From: Climacium dendroides
Lineage: Eukaryota > Streptophyta > Bryopsida > Hypnales > Climaciaceae
Assembly: GCA_950106755.1 (NCBI GenBank)
Contig: OX467083.1
Location: forward strand, 25,663,029 to 25,727,028
Direction of reading: 5' to 3'
Length of the DNA: 64,000 nucleotides
Below, piece by piece: positions 12,701 through 24,000 of the stretch (its first letter is position 1; each line of letters starts with the position of its first letter). The position numbers were made by a program, and so were the translations under genes. The notes under the pieces were generated by a model. That model was not told where the DNA came from and did not search any database. It was given only the letters and a program-made list of their open reading frames with translations.

Positions 12701-13639
12701 TAGGAGGTAGAAAAATGGGTGAATAATAGAATTTAAAAAATATGATGGACATGTCTATGATAAAATATTATCTAAATAGCCTCCATAATAAATAAAATTG
12801 ACGCGCATATATTTGGATTATATGATATAGTGAGGAGTTTTAAAGAGGCACCTACCCACAAAATAAAACTCCTCATAACTTTCATCTCATTAATCAGAAT
12901 GGAACGATTCAAAGCTTCCCACTTACATATAAATTTAGAGAACCAATTTCAAATTTTTATTTTTTAAAAAGTGATTTTTAAAGAAGTTTTTTGAGTTGCC
13001 CAGTATGCTTGCCAAGCAATAAAAATGACATATCACACAATAACTTTTTAACCATGTAGTCAAACGTTATGATAATTGTTAAGCCTTGAAGCTACTGCTA
13101 TGGAAAATGTTGTATGAAAATTTCTGCAGAAAAGAATAAAAATTCCATTCGTAGTAAGCTATCCAAAATTGCTATTTTTCCAGAAAAAAATGCAATTTAG
13201 TGCTTTAGGGGTTAATTGCAATTGGTTGCTTGTTAATTCTTTAGATTTCAGTTCTATAACCAAGCTATGTGACAGTTTTAAAATAACAGGGAGCTTCTAC
13301 TTTGAAAACTCATAATAATTACATGTCTTATCCATTTTTATTTTTATTTTTATAATTTATGATTTTCAATTAATAATACAATAAAAATATTTTTTTCTTG
13401 AAAAGCATGCCTCCAACTATGCCAAATTGCAACAAGACTCATGAATTGGTCACTAGCAGTGGTAAGATTCACAACTGACTACCTCTTTTGAGTACATTGT
13501 GTAAGCACAATGTTCATAATGTGCTCAAAATTTTTTTATTCAATTTACCTCCCACCCCACCCCCTCAAAAAAATTAATTTCAATTCAATTCATTTCATTA
13601 TCCCTATCCCAACCTTATTTGTAATTTTGGTGTGGCATT
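9741..13639. other. AT-rich gene-free block
   Basis: About 3.9 kb of strongly AT-rich DNA with no open frame above about 60 codons that looks real. It contains a (TA)n-like microsatellite at about 12500-12570. A copy of the dispersed repeat family also found at 16.8, 34.7 and 47.0 kb lies at about 12860-13010, with the landmark 'ctcctcataactttcatc'. The rest is unassigned and probably decayed transposon sequence. Confidence 0.5.
12860..13010 (+). repeat. Dispersed AT-rich repeat, copy 1
   Basis: The copy is marked by 'cataactttcatctcattaa' followed by an 'aatggaa' block. It shares this order with copies at about 16770-16870 (plus), 34630-34720 (minus) and 46990-47070 (plus). No protein is recognisable, and the nature of the parent element is unknown. 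Confidence 0.55.
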
Positions 13640-13860
13640 TTGTATGGTATTCGATATGGGATATATAACAAATGCCATATCTATATCTCAATTCTGTATC
13701 CATATCCCAATTTTGTATTTGTGGTCTATATTTGTATCCATATAAATACACTATCTCTAGTCCTTATCCATATTTGTATATGTACATTATCCGAGACATT
13801 ATCCCTAGTTTGTACTCGTATCTCATATCCCATATCGTATCCCAAGTTGTTTTTTGAAAA
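13630..13860. repeat. Degenerate TATCC/CATATC simple-repeat tract
   Basis: The phrases 'tatcc', 'catatcc' and 'gtatc' recur irregularly across about 200 bp, for example 'tatctcatatcccatatc' near 13820. This makes an open frame rich in Tyr, Ile and Ser that is a by-product of the repeat, not a gene. A run of ten G follows at about 13875. Confidence 0.6.
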
Positions 13861-14490
13861 TCAATGGCATTGGAAGGGGGGGGGGTAAACAAAGATCAAC
13901 GGCCCTAGATTTAACATAATTAAAAAACTAGGACAGTTTGCCACTTTTTGGTAAATTATGCCTACATATATATTGTCTGGACAACACACATAATTTAGGA
14001 CACAATAAAAAAAATTGATATCCTCCAAAATGCCTATAATAACTTCTCCAAACTGTTGGTCGGAAAAAATGATTACTTTTCTAAGTTTTTGGTTCCAATT
14101 TCCCCAAATAGATATACAATGTTATAATTATATTCTTCAAAATCAACGTGAATTTTGTATAAATTTATAATTTTAAGATATTAGAAACCTAAAAAATATA
14201 ACATATGAAAAAATCATCATATCAATTTTACACAATGCAAATGAGAGAAATAATCAAGCAAGACATAGCATTCATAATTGTGCTAGGTTTTCATTATACA
14301 CCACTTAGTTTAAAGTTTATCTACATAGTTATCTCTACTCAGTTTCGACCTTTATATACACTTTGAACTCTATAGAAGCTTCTAGAAGACTACTAGGAAA
14401 TTATAGAAACTTCTAGAAAATATTAGAATACTATCAAGATATCTAGAAGGTTCTAAAATGTGTATGACAATGTCTTGAAAGCAATCAAAT

Positions 14491-14842
14491 AACTATTTGA
14501 ATGTAGTTCTTATTATTAAACTACTTTAGTTAGTTTTTTTTATCTTCTTAGACTTCAACACATTCTAGCATATGTTTTTCAGTTATTTGATTTAGTTAAA
14601 ATAAAATATGTAAACACCTACTAGATTGTGTTTAAGTAACATTGCATCTCAAAAATGATTCAAAATAACTATTTGAATGTAGTTCTTATTATTAAACTAC
14701 TTTAGTTTTGTTTTTTTTATCTTCTTAGACTTCAACACATTCTAGCATATGCTTTTCAATTATTTGATTTAGTTAAAATAAAATATGTAAATACCTACTA
14801 GATTGTGTTTAAGTGACATTGCATCTCAAAAATGATCCAAAA
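14491..14842. repeat. Tandem duplication, 176-bp unit
   Basis: Two near-identical copies start with 'aactatttgaatgtagttct' at 14491 and 14667, giving a 176-bp period. They differ by a few substitutions and a small indel after 'actttagtt'. The high identity in an otherwise decayed AT-rich block suggests a recent local duplication. Confidence 0.9.
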
Positions 14843-17554
14843 TAATTTATATCTTCAACTAAATCTTTGTGTACCTTCTTTATGTATCTTTGTGCATGAT
14901 GAAATATTTTTTAGGACCTTATTGTTATATAAGGAGAACTAAGAATCTTTTGAAAAATTGAATATGTATGTTTTTTGCAAAGTCTACCTCCTAATGGAGG
15001 CATTAAAGATGGAGTTTGCTATTTAGGTCCATGAGGCTTAGATAGTTGACCTATTTGACAACAAACACTTCATTCATACTCGTATTTTAGACTGGAGTTA
15101 ATTTTTTTCTTTTTTCTTTATATATGTTATTTACCTTTGGTTTAATAAATATATCTAAAGTTGAAAAGTTTAGCCACATAGTTATATCCATTCCTATTTA
15201 AAACTTAAAAATCATCCTACAAACTCTATATATTGGTCAAATCAATTTATATAACACAACTAATTAATACATAGTTACCTCAAGACAAATGTGTCCATTT
15301 ACATAAATTTTTTTTTATTGGAGGTCCTTAAGTCTTATAGAAAAAATGACACATGAGATTTACTTCATGTTCTATAATTTATAAAACTAAAAAGTGCATA
15401 GTTTTAGATGCTTTAGTAAAACATTCTTACCATTGAAGTAAATCTACATGTGCTTGCATGTTTCCATGTTAGAATTATTAGCAATTTAATTTACTTTATC
15501 ATCTTATACATTATTCCGCTTATGAACTATGAACTATGAAGGATGAAAATCAAGCATTCATTTTTTGAGATTTTTCATGGATTTTAACACATAGAGCTTA
15601 TACTTGTAACTATTAATTGAATATTTGAAAATTTTCAAAATTCTAAGATAAAGTGAAATTGATTTTAGGATTCATTTAGTCATTTTCAATACAAAAAGTA
15701 GATATTTTGAAAGCAACATCAAGGTTCATAGAGCTTTCATTCAATTTTTGGATAGAAGGACCTTAAAGCAATCAAATCTCATTTGAAGATATAAAGAAGG
15801 GTACCCCATCTTTTGATCAAAAGAAATATTTATGGGTTTTAAATTAACGTAGTTGTAATAATTGCAACCTATTTTTAACCTCTAAAATTTCAAGGTCTTT
15901 TTTCCATAAAAAAAACTCTCACAATTTTCATTTCTATTGCAAATTGCAACATCTTCAATTTTTTATTTTTTTTGCATATCTAACAATAGTAGAAGAAATT
16001 TCTGAAACTTTGAGTACATAGATAGCAAGATAATTATGTGCATTTACTTAAAGTGAAGATAACAGTTTTTTGGTGCCTTGTGGGATTAGATTATAAGACT
16101 TTGAATCTTCTTAACTTAGAACTTTTGTACTAAAAGTTAAAAAGATTTTTTGTTGAAGAATTGAGTTGATAGTCTAAAAATAATTCAAAAAATATACACC
16201 TAATTTTCATTCTTTAAAAAATTACAAAATAGAAGTAGGTACAAAATAAAAGGAAAAACTTAATTGTTAATTGTTTTAAGTAGAATTGAAACAACCTTAT
16301 TCAACTATTAGGGTCTACAAAAATTAAATTATAAATAAAATTTGATTTTTTTATTACTTTGAGAGGGAGCTAGACAAAAAAACTTCATGTTGTAGATGCT
16401 AATTTGTTAAAAAAATGGGCTACATGCAAATCTCATAATGGGCCAAATTATCTCAAAATAATAAATTTTCCACTTTTATAATGTTCCTATAATAAAGGCA
16501 CCAAATTCTTGAATTTTTATTTTAAATATTTTTGAAAATTTTATTAATTCAAAAGCAATTGTTCAACTAATTTTTAGAACTTTGATTAATTATTGAGCAT
16601 GAGATGACACCCCTAATAACTGGGTAGGGTATTTCCAATGTTGAGATTGTTCTAAAAATAAAATAAACTATTTGAAACTCTTTTATTCTTAAAATTTTTA
16701 AAATTGAGTTCAAAATGAATCCAATACATTATTATTGTCAAGAAGATGCTATGATTGCTTGCAAAATAAAAAGCTCTATAACTTTCACATCACTAATCCA
16801 AATGGAATGAATTGAATCTTCTTATGTAGAAAAAAATGTAATTTAGGAGAAAAAAGAATTCAAGTTTTATTTTTTGGCTCAAGCATTTTGAGCCTAGGAA
16901 AGCATAACTTTTGCTTCTAAGCATCAATTGAAATAAATAATTATGTTTCCATAAAGATAACTTATTTTTCTACTTTAAGAATTTTTTTTGAAAAAATGCT
17001 CCTTAAATTGAAATCATGGAAACTTGCCTAATTGTGCAAGTGTTCTCAAAGGGGACATTTGGGACTTTTTGGATTATACCCAACCCCTATAAATTTTTGC
17101 CTAAAATATTCAACATCCTTTTATGATCCATTCATGAGAACCTAAGGTCGATTGTTGGTAAACCTATTTTCAACTTTTTGATAATTTATAGTTTAATCAA
17201 ATGGTTTAAAAAAACATATGCTTGTAGAATTTGGAATTTCCTTTTGACTTTCAACAAGACCTAACAAGAAACTTACACAATTCAATAATAGAAACCATCC
17301 TCAAGTGTTTATGGAGAAGATAGTAGATGTAATTACCTTAAAAAATTTGTAGGCTCAACTAATGAAGGTTCATATCTAAGGTGCATATAACTAACATTTC
17401 ATCAATTTTCAATATTCTTATCAACTTTTCTTGCATTATGATTTATGTATTAATTATAATTTACATCATTTTTTTGAACTTGACACATTCCAAGTCAAGT
17501 GAGTGGGATTGAATTGTCAACTTTAGTTCATAAATTGACATAAGCACTACAACA
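14843..17554. other. AT-rich gene-free block with old dispersed repeat
   Basis: No gene is seen. From about 15880 to 17070 the sequence matches, in inverted orientation and with divergence, the block at about 34400-35290. Shared landmarks include 'gttgaagaattgagttga' (near 16155; reverse complement near 34970) and 'cattccatttgga' (in the minus copy near 34660). The rest is unassigned AT-rich sequence. Confidence 0.5.
15880..17070 (+). repeat. ~1.2-kb dispersed repeat, plus-oriented copy
   Basis: This is colinear, after reverse complementing, with about 34400-35290. At least four separate landmarks occur in the same order, spanning 'ttttttccat' near 15900, 'gaagaattgagttga' near 16155, 'gaagtaggtac' near 16232 and the 'aactttcacatcactaatcc' block near 16780. 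There is no open frame. It is probably an old non-coding part of a transposon; class not determined. Confidence 0.6.
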
Positions 17555-17999
17555 ATGGCAGTGTTTTATGACTGCAGAATTATGACTGAGGATGACTGGC
17601 GACTACTTGTAGTCATATTTTTGAAGGTAAAAAAAATATGACTGCAAATATGACTGCGAGTCATATTTTAGCCTTATACATCATGGCCATATAGTATATG
17701 GCCATTGGGAACACCAAAATACTTCATAGAGAACGGTAGGGAACATATTTAGCGAACGCCCAGTCATATTTTCTAGTCATATTTTGCAATCACATCTCTA
17801 TAATAGTAAGTTTTTTTTTAGGGCAACCCAAAAACAATTTGAATAGGGAATATATTTAGAAAGTACATAGTCATATTTTTCCACATAGGATTTTTTTGTA
17901 GTCATATTTTTTTTAAATCACTTTTTTGTAGTTGCCACTAATTTAGGATTTTGAAACCCTAGCCACCACAAAATTAGGGTTTTGAAACCCTAGCCACTC

Positions 18000-18800
18000 C
18001 TCTTTTTGCCCCTTCTTCTTTCTTTTTTGTTTCTTCTTCTTTGTTTTTGTTGCTTCTTAAGTTTTGTTTCTTGTTGCTTCTTAAGTTTTTCTTCTTCTTG
18101 CTTCTTCTTACTTCTTCTTATTTCTTCTTATTTCTTAGGTTTTGCTTTTTCTTCCAATTTAGGTTTTGCTTCTTCTTCTTTCTTTTTTGTTCCTTCTTCT
18201 TTCTTTTTGTTGCTTCTTAAGTTTTGTTTTTTGTTGCTTCTTAGATTTTTTTTCTTCTTGCTTCTTCTTACTTCTTAAGTTTTGCTTCTTCTTTCTATTT
18301 AGGTTTTGCTTTTTCTTCTTTCTTTTTTGTTCCTTCTTCTTTCTTCTTTTTGCTTCTTCTTACTTGATCTTGCTCCTTCTTACTTCTTGCTTCTTAGGTT
18401 TGCTTCTTCTTCCTACTTAGCTTTTGCTTCTTCTTCTTTTTTAGGTTTTGCTTCTTCTTGCCTTTCAACTTTTATTTCTTTTTCCTTCTTAAATTTTTTT
18501 TCTTCTTGTTTCTTAAGTTTTTCTTTTTAGGTTTTGCTTCTTCTTCCTTTTAGATTTCTCTTCTTCTTCCTTCTTAAATTTCGCTTCTTCTTCCTTCTTA
18601 AGTTTTGCTCCTTTTTCCTTTTTAGATTTTGCTTCTTCTTGCCTCCTAACTTTTGCTTCTTCTTTCATCTTAGGTTTTTCTTTTTCTTGCCTCCTAGTCA
18701 TATTTTGCAGTTATATTTTGTAGTCATGTTTTGCAATCATAATGTCACTTAGTTTTTGCTTCTTCTTTTTGCTACTTTTTGCTCCTTAGTCTCTCTATCA
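18000..18800 (+). repeat. TTC-rich polypyrimidine tract inside the CACTA element
   Basis: About 800 bp dominated by 'cttcttcttgcttcttctta'-like phrases, very poor in A and G. It yields spurious Phe/Leu/Ser-rich frames on the plus strand and Lys/Glu-rich frames on the minus strand. The same kind of tract, preceded by the same 'ttgaaaccctagcc' phrases, occurs in the degraded relative at 48.2-50.2 kb, so it belongs to the element family. Confidence 0.8.
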
Positions 18801-19360
18801 TCATTGTTATTTTTTTTGGTTATTTATAATTTTTGAATATATAATGATTGTAACTTTTTTTTATCTTAAACATGTTTACATATTTTGTAGTACTTTAAAT
18901 CTTTAAAGTTTGAATTATATTGTTCATTTATTGAAAACTAACCTTCTTGTTTATACATGTAGGCATTGGAGATTGAAATGAAGTTATTGAAGGCTACTTG
19001 CAATACAAAAGAGGTAACATCTTTACATTTTTGTTGGAATATAGGTTCTACAAGTATGTGAAAATATACATATATAAAGAGCCATTGTGATATATTTTGT
19101 ATTAGTAACTAATAAATGTTATTGAAAAAAAACACATTTTTTCTTGTATTTGACTTTCTAATGTGATTCATTTTTGCCCATTTAAGAAATCATATGTATT
19201 CATTTTTAATTAAATGTATTCTTTTACTTAACTACTAAATTATGTTGATGTATGACTACACATAGTTGTTTTACAAATCATCAAAAAATATGACTGAAAA
19301 GAATTGTTTTACACATCATTTAAAAAAATAACTGAGAAAAGTCATATTTCATATTACTAC

Positions 19361-19664
19361 AAAATATGACTCACCATAGTCATATTTCACATCACTGCAA
19401 AATATGACTCACTACAGTCATATTCCACATCACTACAAAATATGACTTACTATAGTTATATTCTACATCACTGCAAAATATGACTCACTATAGTCATATT
19501 CCATGTCATCAAAAATATGATTCATTGCAGTCATATTCTACATCACTGCAAAATATGACTCGCCGCAGTCATATTCCATGTCATCAAAAAATATGATTCA
19601 CTACAGTCATATTCCACGTCATCAAAAAATATGACTCGCCGTAGTCATATTCCATGTAGGATTT
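19361..19664 (+). repeat. 38-bp palindromic tandem array, 8 units
   Basis: Units begin AAAATATGA at 19361, 19399, 19437, 19475, 19512, 19550, 19588 and 19626, a period of 38 bp with one of 37. Each unit holds an inverted repeat, AATATGACT ... AGTCATATT, around an 8-bp or shorter centre, so each can form a short hairpin. It is the right subterminal region of the CACTA element and may be an amplified transposase-binding array. Confidence 0.9.
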
Positions 19665-19941
19665 TTTTGTTTGTCCGGGCAACTCAACAAAAAGTCAAGA
19701 CCCCCCTAGGAGAATCAAAGTATACGCCATGTTGGCATATTATGGCTAAATATGGGTATTTATACCCTTCAACTTATATGACTGCCAATATGACTGATGT
19801 CTGAAGCGATTGCTTCAAAACGACTAGAGTCAGTCATATCCCGAGTTATTTACAGTGATTTCTACGTGAGTCATATTTTTTGATTTTACGACTCACTGTA
19901 GTTATATTTTGCAGTCATAAAACACTGCTTTTGTTGTAGTG

Positions 19942-21783
19942 AAGGTACACATATCCAAAATCTTCTTAGTCCAATTGCAATTTATAGTGTTGGGTCCCAT
20001 TAATTATGATTTTTTTTCATTGTGGAATTGAAGTTGAAAGGGTTGGAATTGGATTAAAAAGTCATGGTTTTATAACTTCAAAAAACACCAACTATGGAGC
20101 AAGACACATGGCAAAAGGTTCATTCAATCTTCTATAAGGAATATTTTTGGATTACCATTGCAACCACATAGGGAGTCCAAAGAACCACATTAAAATCCAA
20201 ATGGACAAGAATAGTCCTCCCAAGGAACAACAATAGAAAACTATATATTTTCACTTGGACCACCTAATGAAAAGTGAGTTGATTGAAATACATACTTAAC
20301 CCAAATGTCTAAGGCACCAAATTCTAGTATCAACAAAATTTTGAAGTTCAATAAAACCTTAACATATTACTACTTTCCATAGGATTTTTTCATTAACAAA
20401 TTCTTCTTGAAGTCTAGTTTTAACATCAAAAATCCAATTACAAAACTTGATTTTTTAGTGTTGAGGGTTCTTAAAAAAAAGCCTCAAATACACTACATCT
20501 TGGAGAAAAAATCACATTAGAAATTCATTTATAAAAATTGTAGAGAAGATTTTGAGAAACCATAAATTGATTGTGGTTATGCATATTATATCCTTTAATC
20601 CCTAAACCAAAGTTTTCTCTAGATTTGACGATTTGGAAAAAATCATTATAAAGTACTATTAGAAAGAATATTTTAGCAAATGAAATTTGTAGGTTTTGAA
20701 TTTTAGACTCCATCTACACAATTAGATTCACCAATGGTATCACAAATATTTTTTATAAATTTTAAAAGGAAAATTTTAAAATTCCTTCAAAATTTAATTA
20801 CAAGCAAAATATTATCATTTTTTTTTAGTGAAACTTGTTGAAATGGAGTCAAAAATTTTCTCTTGGCATAGTGATTTTTTAAAATTGTTGTATTCTTTAC
20901 ATCTATGACTTCATTTATACAAATCCAATTTTGAATTACATTCAATGTAATTTTAGCTTAGTCAACCATTTGATATTCTTCCACATTTATAATTTTAGAA
21001 AAATATATATTCTAGTAACACCAAATTCAACCAATAAATAGGACAAGAACTTCATAAAGTACCTCCGCAAATTATGACTTTTATCTAAACAACAACAAAA
21101 AATAAACAAGAAAATGAATCAATTCATCATCCAAAAATTAGATGTCAAAGCACTTGGATTAACCTCATTATTTTTTGGTGACCTCAATCTTAGATATGAC
21201 AAGTGAAAAGGAGATTAAAAGACTACACATCACTTTCACAATTTTAACACCCTCGTGATCAAATATTATGTAATCTTTGAATCCATAAGTGATATTGTTG
21301 TGTTTTTATTTCCCATGTGATCCGTCCATAACATATCTAGTTTGAATTTGTAGAGTTACAATTCAAGAAAAATGGATACAACTTACCAAAATGTTTGTTT
21401 TGTGTTCAGTTTATAGCAAATTTCAAGAGCTCAAAAAAGGCCTTACGGGTTTAAAACTTTGACTTGTTGTTTTAATGCAAAAATAAATCTTAAATCTGAT
21501 CAATGTAAGTATCTGCAATGACTAAAGGGACGACAATGGGTCATCCTACCTTACCAACCAAACAGTTACGAACTCCATGTTCTTCCATGTCATAGATAGG
21601 AATTCTGTAGCCTTTAAAATGTAGTGCAACACTATGGTGTTAGCAAAGGAAGGTGACAATACAGACTGCATCCAGATATGGACCAGATATCCTGATATCG
21701 CATCCCACCTTTCTGGAAACACAGCTACTCATCCTTTTGCAATGAAAATTTCCATTTGTGCCAAAAAAAAAACACAAAAAAAG
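19942..21783. other. AT-rich gene-free block downstream of gene 2
   Basis: No gene is seen. A MITE-like end related to those at 9226 and 9730 lies at about 21532-21569 (cores 'caatgggtcat' and 'ctaccttaccaacc'). The last part, next to the stop at 21784, should contain the 3' UTR of the minus-strand gene. An A-rich run occurs at about 21762-21783. Confidence 0.45.
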
Positions 21784-23382
21784 CTACTCACTCATTTCAG
21801 ACTCCACTTCCGACTCATCCTCAGACGTGGACATGTCGTCAGAATCGGTTATGTCCTCACCAGCAGGCTGTGCCATTTCGGCCCCATTTGAATCTTTCTT
21901 CCGTTTCATTTTCTTCGCTGTATTACTCCTCACCGCTTTACTCCTGGTCCTCTTCCGCTCCAACTGCTCAGATCTATCAAAAAGCACATCCTCCTTCGTT
22001 GCAACCTGCATATCTCCAGCTGCCATGAGGTACGCTTGGTCTGCATCAAATTCAGTTGAAGCCTTATCGTAGGCCTTGGATGTATCTATGAAGAACAGAG
22101 ATGTATCAGGATCTTGAGTTTCTTCCATATCCTCCAGCCTCTCCATCTTCGGTTGTTGTATATATGACTTCTCCAACACAATATTGAAGTCAGCATTGCT
22201 AGCATTCAAAAGCCAATCCAGTAGAGCCTGTGGTTTTTCAAGAACATCTGTGCTGATCAACAGTCTCAAGGAGCTTCTATCGCCCAGCCATTCTCCTAGT
22301 GACTCTGGAGCACCCCGTCTGTGCAGCCCTGCGAGTAAATCCGAAGCTCGAAGGTATTCGTTCCTGGACCGAAACTCGGCAGCCAATTGGCGGGCAATAA
22401 TTACTCTCTTTAGAAACAGAACACTCTCCTTTCCTGCAGTATCCCCAGCAGACAAAGCATCGCTTACATCGAAGATCTCGGAATTCGGCACCGTGATCAC
22501 TGCCGTCTCACTGAGCACATTACGCAACAGAATCTCCTCCTTGTCTTCTAATATATCGCCAAGCTTTAAAGGCGCATCTAGAAGCATGTCCAAGATGATA
22601 CCGGAACCACCTAGAAACCTAGAATACAAAATCACGTCGTGCTTCAACTTTCTCTCCAGTTCCTCCTTGTTTGAAGAGGCTCGGCTCTGTAAAATTTCCA
22701 CGACCAATCTAAGCAAGGCCACTTCTGTCTCAACGATTTCCCCGAGGTAAAGGACAGACTCAATGGAGTTTAGAAATCCATCGACCTTCAACTGAGTTGC
22801 AAACGGAAATAGAGAGAAGAAGTCTGACTCTTCAGATAGCCAGATGTCCAGACCTAGATTGACAGAAGGCGCCTTAAAGAGACCATGGGTTACCGGTCCC
22901 TCTTTGTGGTGGCACAAACTGATGAATCCAGAGAGCTCAGACAGGACCTTTCTCCACTTTTTCTTCTGACTAAGGTTAGCATCCTTTGCTAATGAGGAGA
23001 TGACCATCTGAACAATCGGAGCAGCTGCAGAAATGGCTGTGGGTCCACCGCAAAAGCCAGCGGTCATAAACTTCAAGGAGTGCAAAAGTTTTTGGGCTAC
23101 CGAGATGACAGAATCTGAACTTCCATCTGTATCTAAACTACACTTGTGGAAAGAAAGAAAGGACCATAAAAGAGCAAGAGGCGAGTTGCTTCGGGATTGT
23201 AGGAGCCGCACTGTGGCATCCCGCCATTCGCTGCCCGCAATCCCTCGTTTGGCTGCGGACACCACTGCTTCAACTGCGCGAGAGTATGCCAAACTGCTCA
23301 ACAGCGGACCTTGTGCAACTTTCAATAAAGAGGCAGGGGCTTGGCCTAGTCCGTCCTTGGGCGCCATCTCCATCCCCACCAT
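21784..23382 (-). CDS. Unknown protein with nuclear signal and acidic tail
   Basis: This is an intact single-exon frame of 532 residues starting at ATG 23382; two further Met codons at positions 4 and 6 are also possible starts. I do not recognise the family. Residues 1 to about 420 are mostly helical-looking and hydrophobic with scattered Leu pairs, compatible with an alpha-helical repeat fold. Residues 477-496 (KRTRSKAVRSNTAKKMKRKK) form a strong bipartite nuclear localisation signal. The final 36 residues are acidic (SDD, SEDE, EVESE). This layout fits a nuclear or nucleolar protein, for example one in ribosome assembly, but that is only inference. Codon use and GC content contrast with the AT-rich surroundings, which supports it as a real gene. 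Confidence 0.75.
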   Translation of the reverse strand: MVGMEMAPKDGLGQAPASLLKVAQGPLLSSLAYSRAVEAVVSAAKRGIAGSEWRDATVRLLQSRSNSPLALLWSFLSFHKCSLDTDGSSDSVISVAQKLLHSLKFMTAGFCGGPTAISAAAPIVQMVISSLAKDANLSQKKKWRKVLSELSGFISLCHHKEGPVTHGLFKAPSVNLGLDIWLSEESDFFSLFPFATQLKVDGFLNSIESVLYLGEIVETEVALLRLVVEILQSRASSNKEELERKLKHDVILYSRFLGGSGIILDMLLDAPLKLGDILEDKEEILLRNVLSETAVITVPNSEIFDVSDALSAGDTAGKESVLFLKRVIIARQLAAEFRSRNEYLRASDLLAGLHRRGAPESLGEWLGDRSSLRLLISTDVLEKPQALLDWLLNASNADFNIVLEKSYIQQPKMERLEDMEETQDPDTSLFFIDTSKAYDKASTEFDADQAYLMAAGDMQVATKEDVLFDRSEQLERKRTRSKAVRSNTAKKMKRKKDSNGAEMAQPAGEDITDSDDMSTSEDESEVESEMSE

Positions 23383-24000
23383 CTCCCCGAAATACTATTC
23401 AACACCTATTATGAAAGACCTAAACGATGTAAACCCAACCCTGCACAAAGAAAGCGCATTAGGTCAAGAGCTGTAGAAAGAACTCCAGGTAGAGAACGCA
23501 CAAATGAACTCTCGATCTTCACGGAGGAATTAAAGGCTCGGACCGCGAAGTAGCCCCGTGCCAGAAAATTGTCTGCAATCCAAAAACTGACCTGCAATCA
23601 ATCGAGCTGCTGCAAGGTGGAATTGCAATCAAACATTTTCATCGTCCAAAGAGCCGCGCAATCCCTCCAGGTCCGCAATTGAGACAATGCAGACACTGCG
23701 AGTTGTAGGGCAGTAGAATCTTGTCCATCAACGCCTGATTGTCTGTTCTGAGAGTTGCACTGAAAGGGCTTACCCAAATCATCTGTCTTCCGATCAATTT
23801 GGGCACTGCTGTTCGAGAAGAGCCAAAGAAAAACAGACAGGGTCCTGAGCTCGTTAAACCCTACAACCGCTCCCAAACCCACAACCTCTGCTCCATGGTG
23901 CTCACGGAAAACGACCGCCTCGACACAAACAGCCCAAGGTGATGGGTTTAGGGTTTAGACTCGGTTGCCTAGGGTTGAGGACAGAGGATGTGATACCGTG
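23383..24000 (-). promoter_or_regulatory. Upstream region of gene 2
   Basis: GC-moderate sequence upstream of the ATG at 23382, likely 5' UTR and promoter. Minus-strand 'gattgcag' steps near 23580-23595 could be 3' splice sites of a 5' UTR intron, but this is unproven. A short telomere-like phrase ('gggtttagggtttag') sits at about 23943-23958. Composition drops to AT-rich just after 24.0 kb. Confidence 0.4.

Larger units (their letters stand above)
17555..19941 (+). mobile_element. Non-autonomous CACTA (En/Spm-type) transposon
   Basis: The left end begins CACTACAACAATGGCAGTG (17555) and the right end, read in reverse, begins CACTACAACAAAAGCAGTG (19941). The ~30-bp terminal inverted repeats also share 'TTTTATGACTGCA'. 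The element is flanked by a direct 3-bp duplication AAG (17552-17554 and 19942-19944), the length typical of the CACTA superfamily. Near both ends are many copies of AATATGACT/AGTCATATT, as expected for subterminal transposase-binding repeats. The interior carries a long TTC-rich tract (18000-18800). No transposase frame is seen, so movement would need a transposase from elsewhere. Orientation is arbitrary. Confidence 0.9.

Noticed and set aside
18006..18752. Open frames rich in Phe, Leu and Ser, and Lys/Glu frames on the other strand
   Set aside because: They are by-products of the TTC-rich tract and have no domain, start context or codon signature.
19361..19664. CRISPR-like array of 38-bp units
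   Set aside because: The units are contiguous with no unique spacers, each is itself a palindrome, and they lie inside a plant CACTA transposon. There are no cas genes.
21784..23382. Assignment of gene 2 as a URB1/Npa1-type ribosome assembly factor
   Set aside because: The nuclear signal and acidic tail are compatible, but no specific motif was recognised, so the name was not used.
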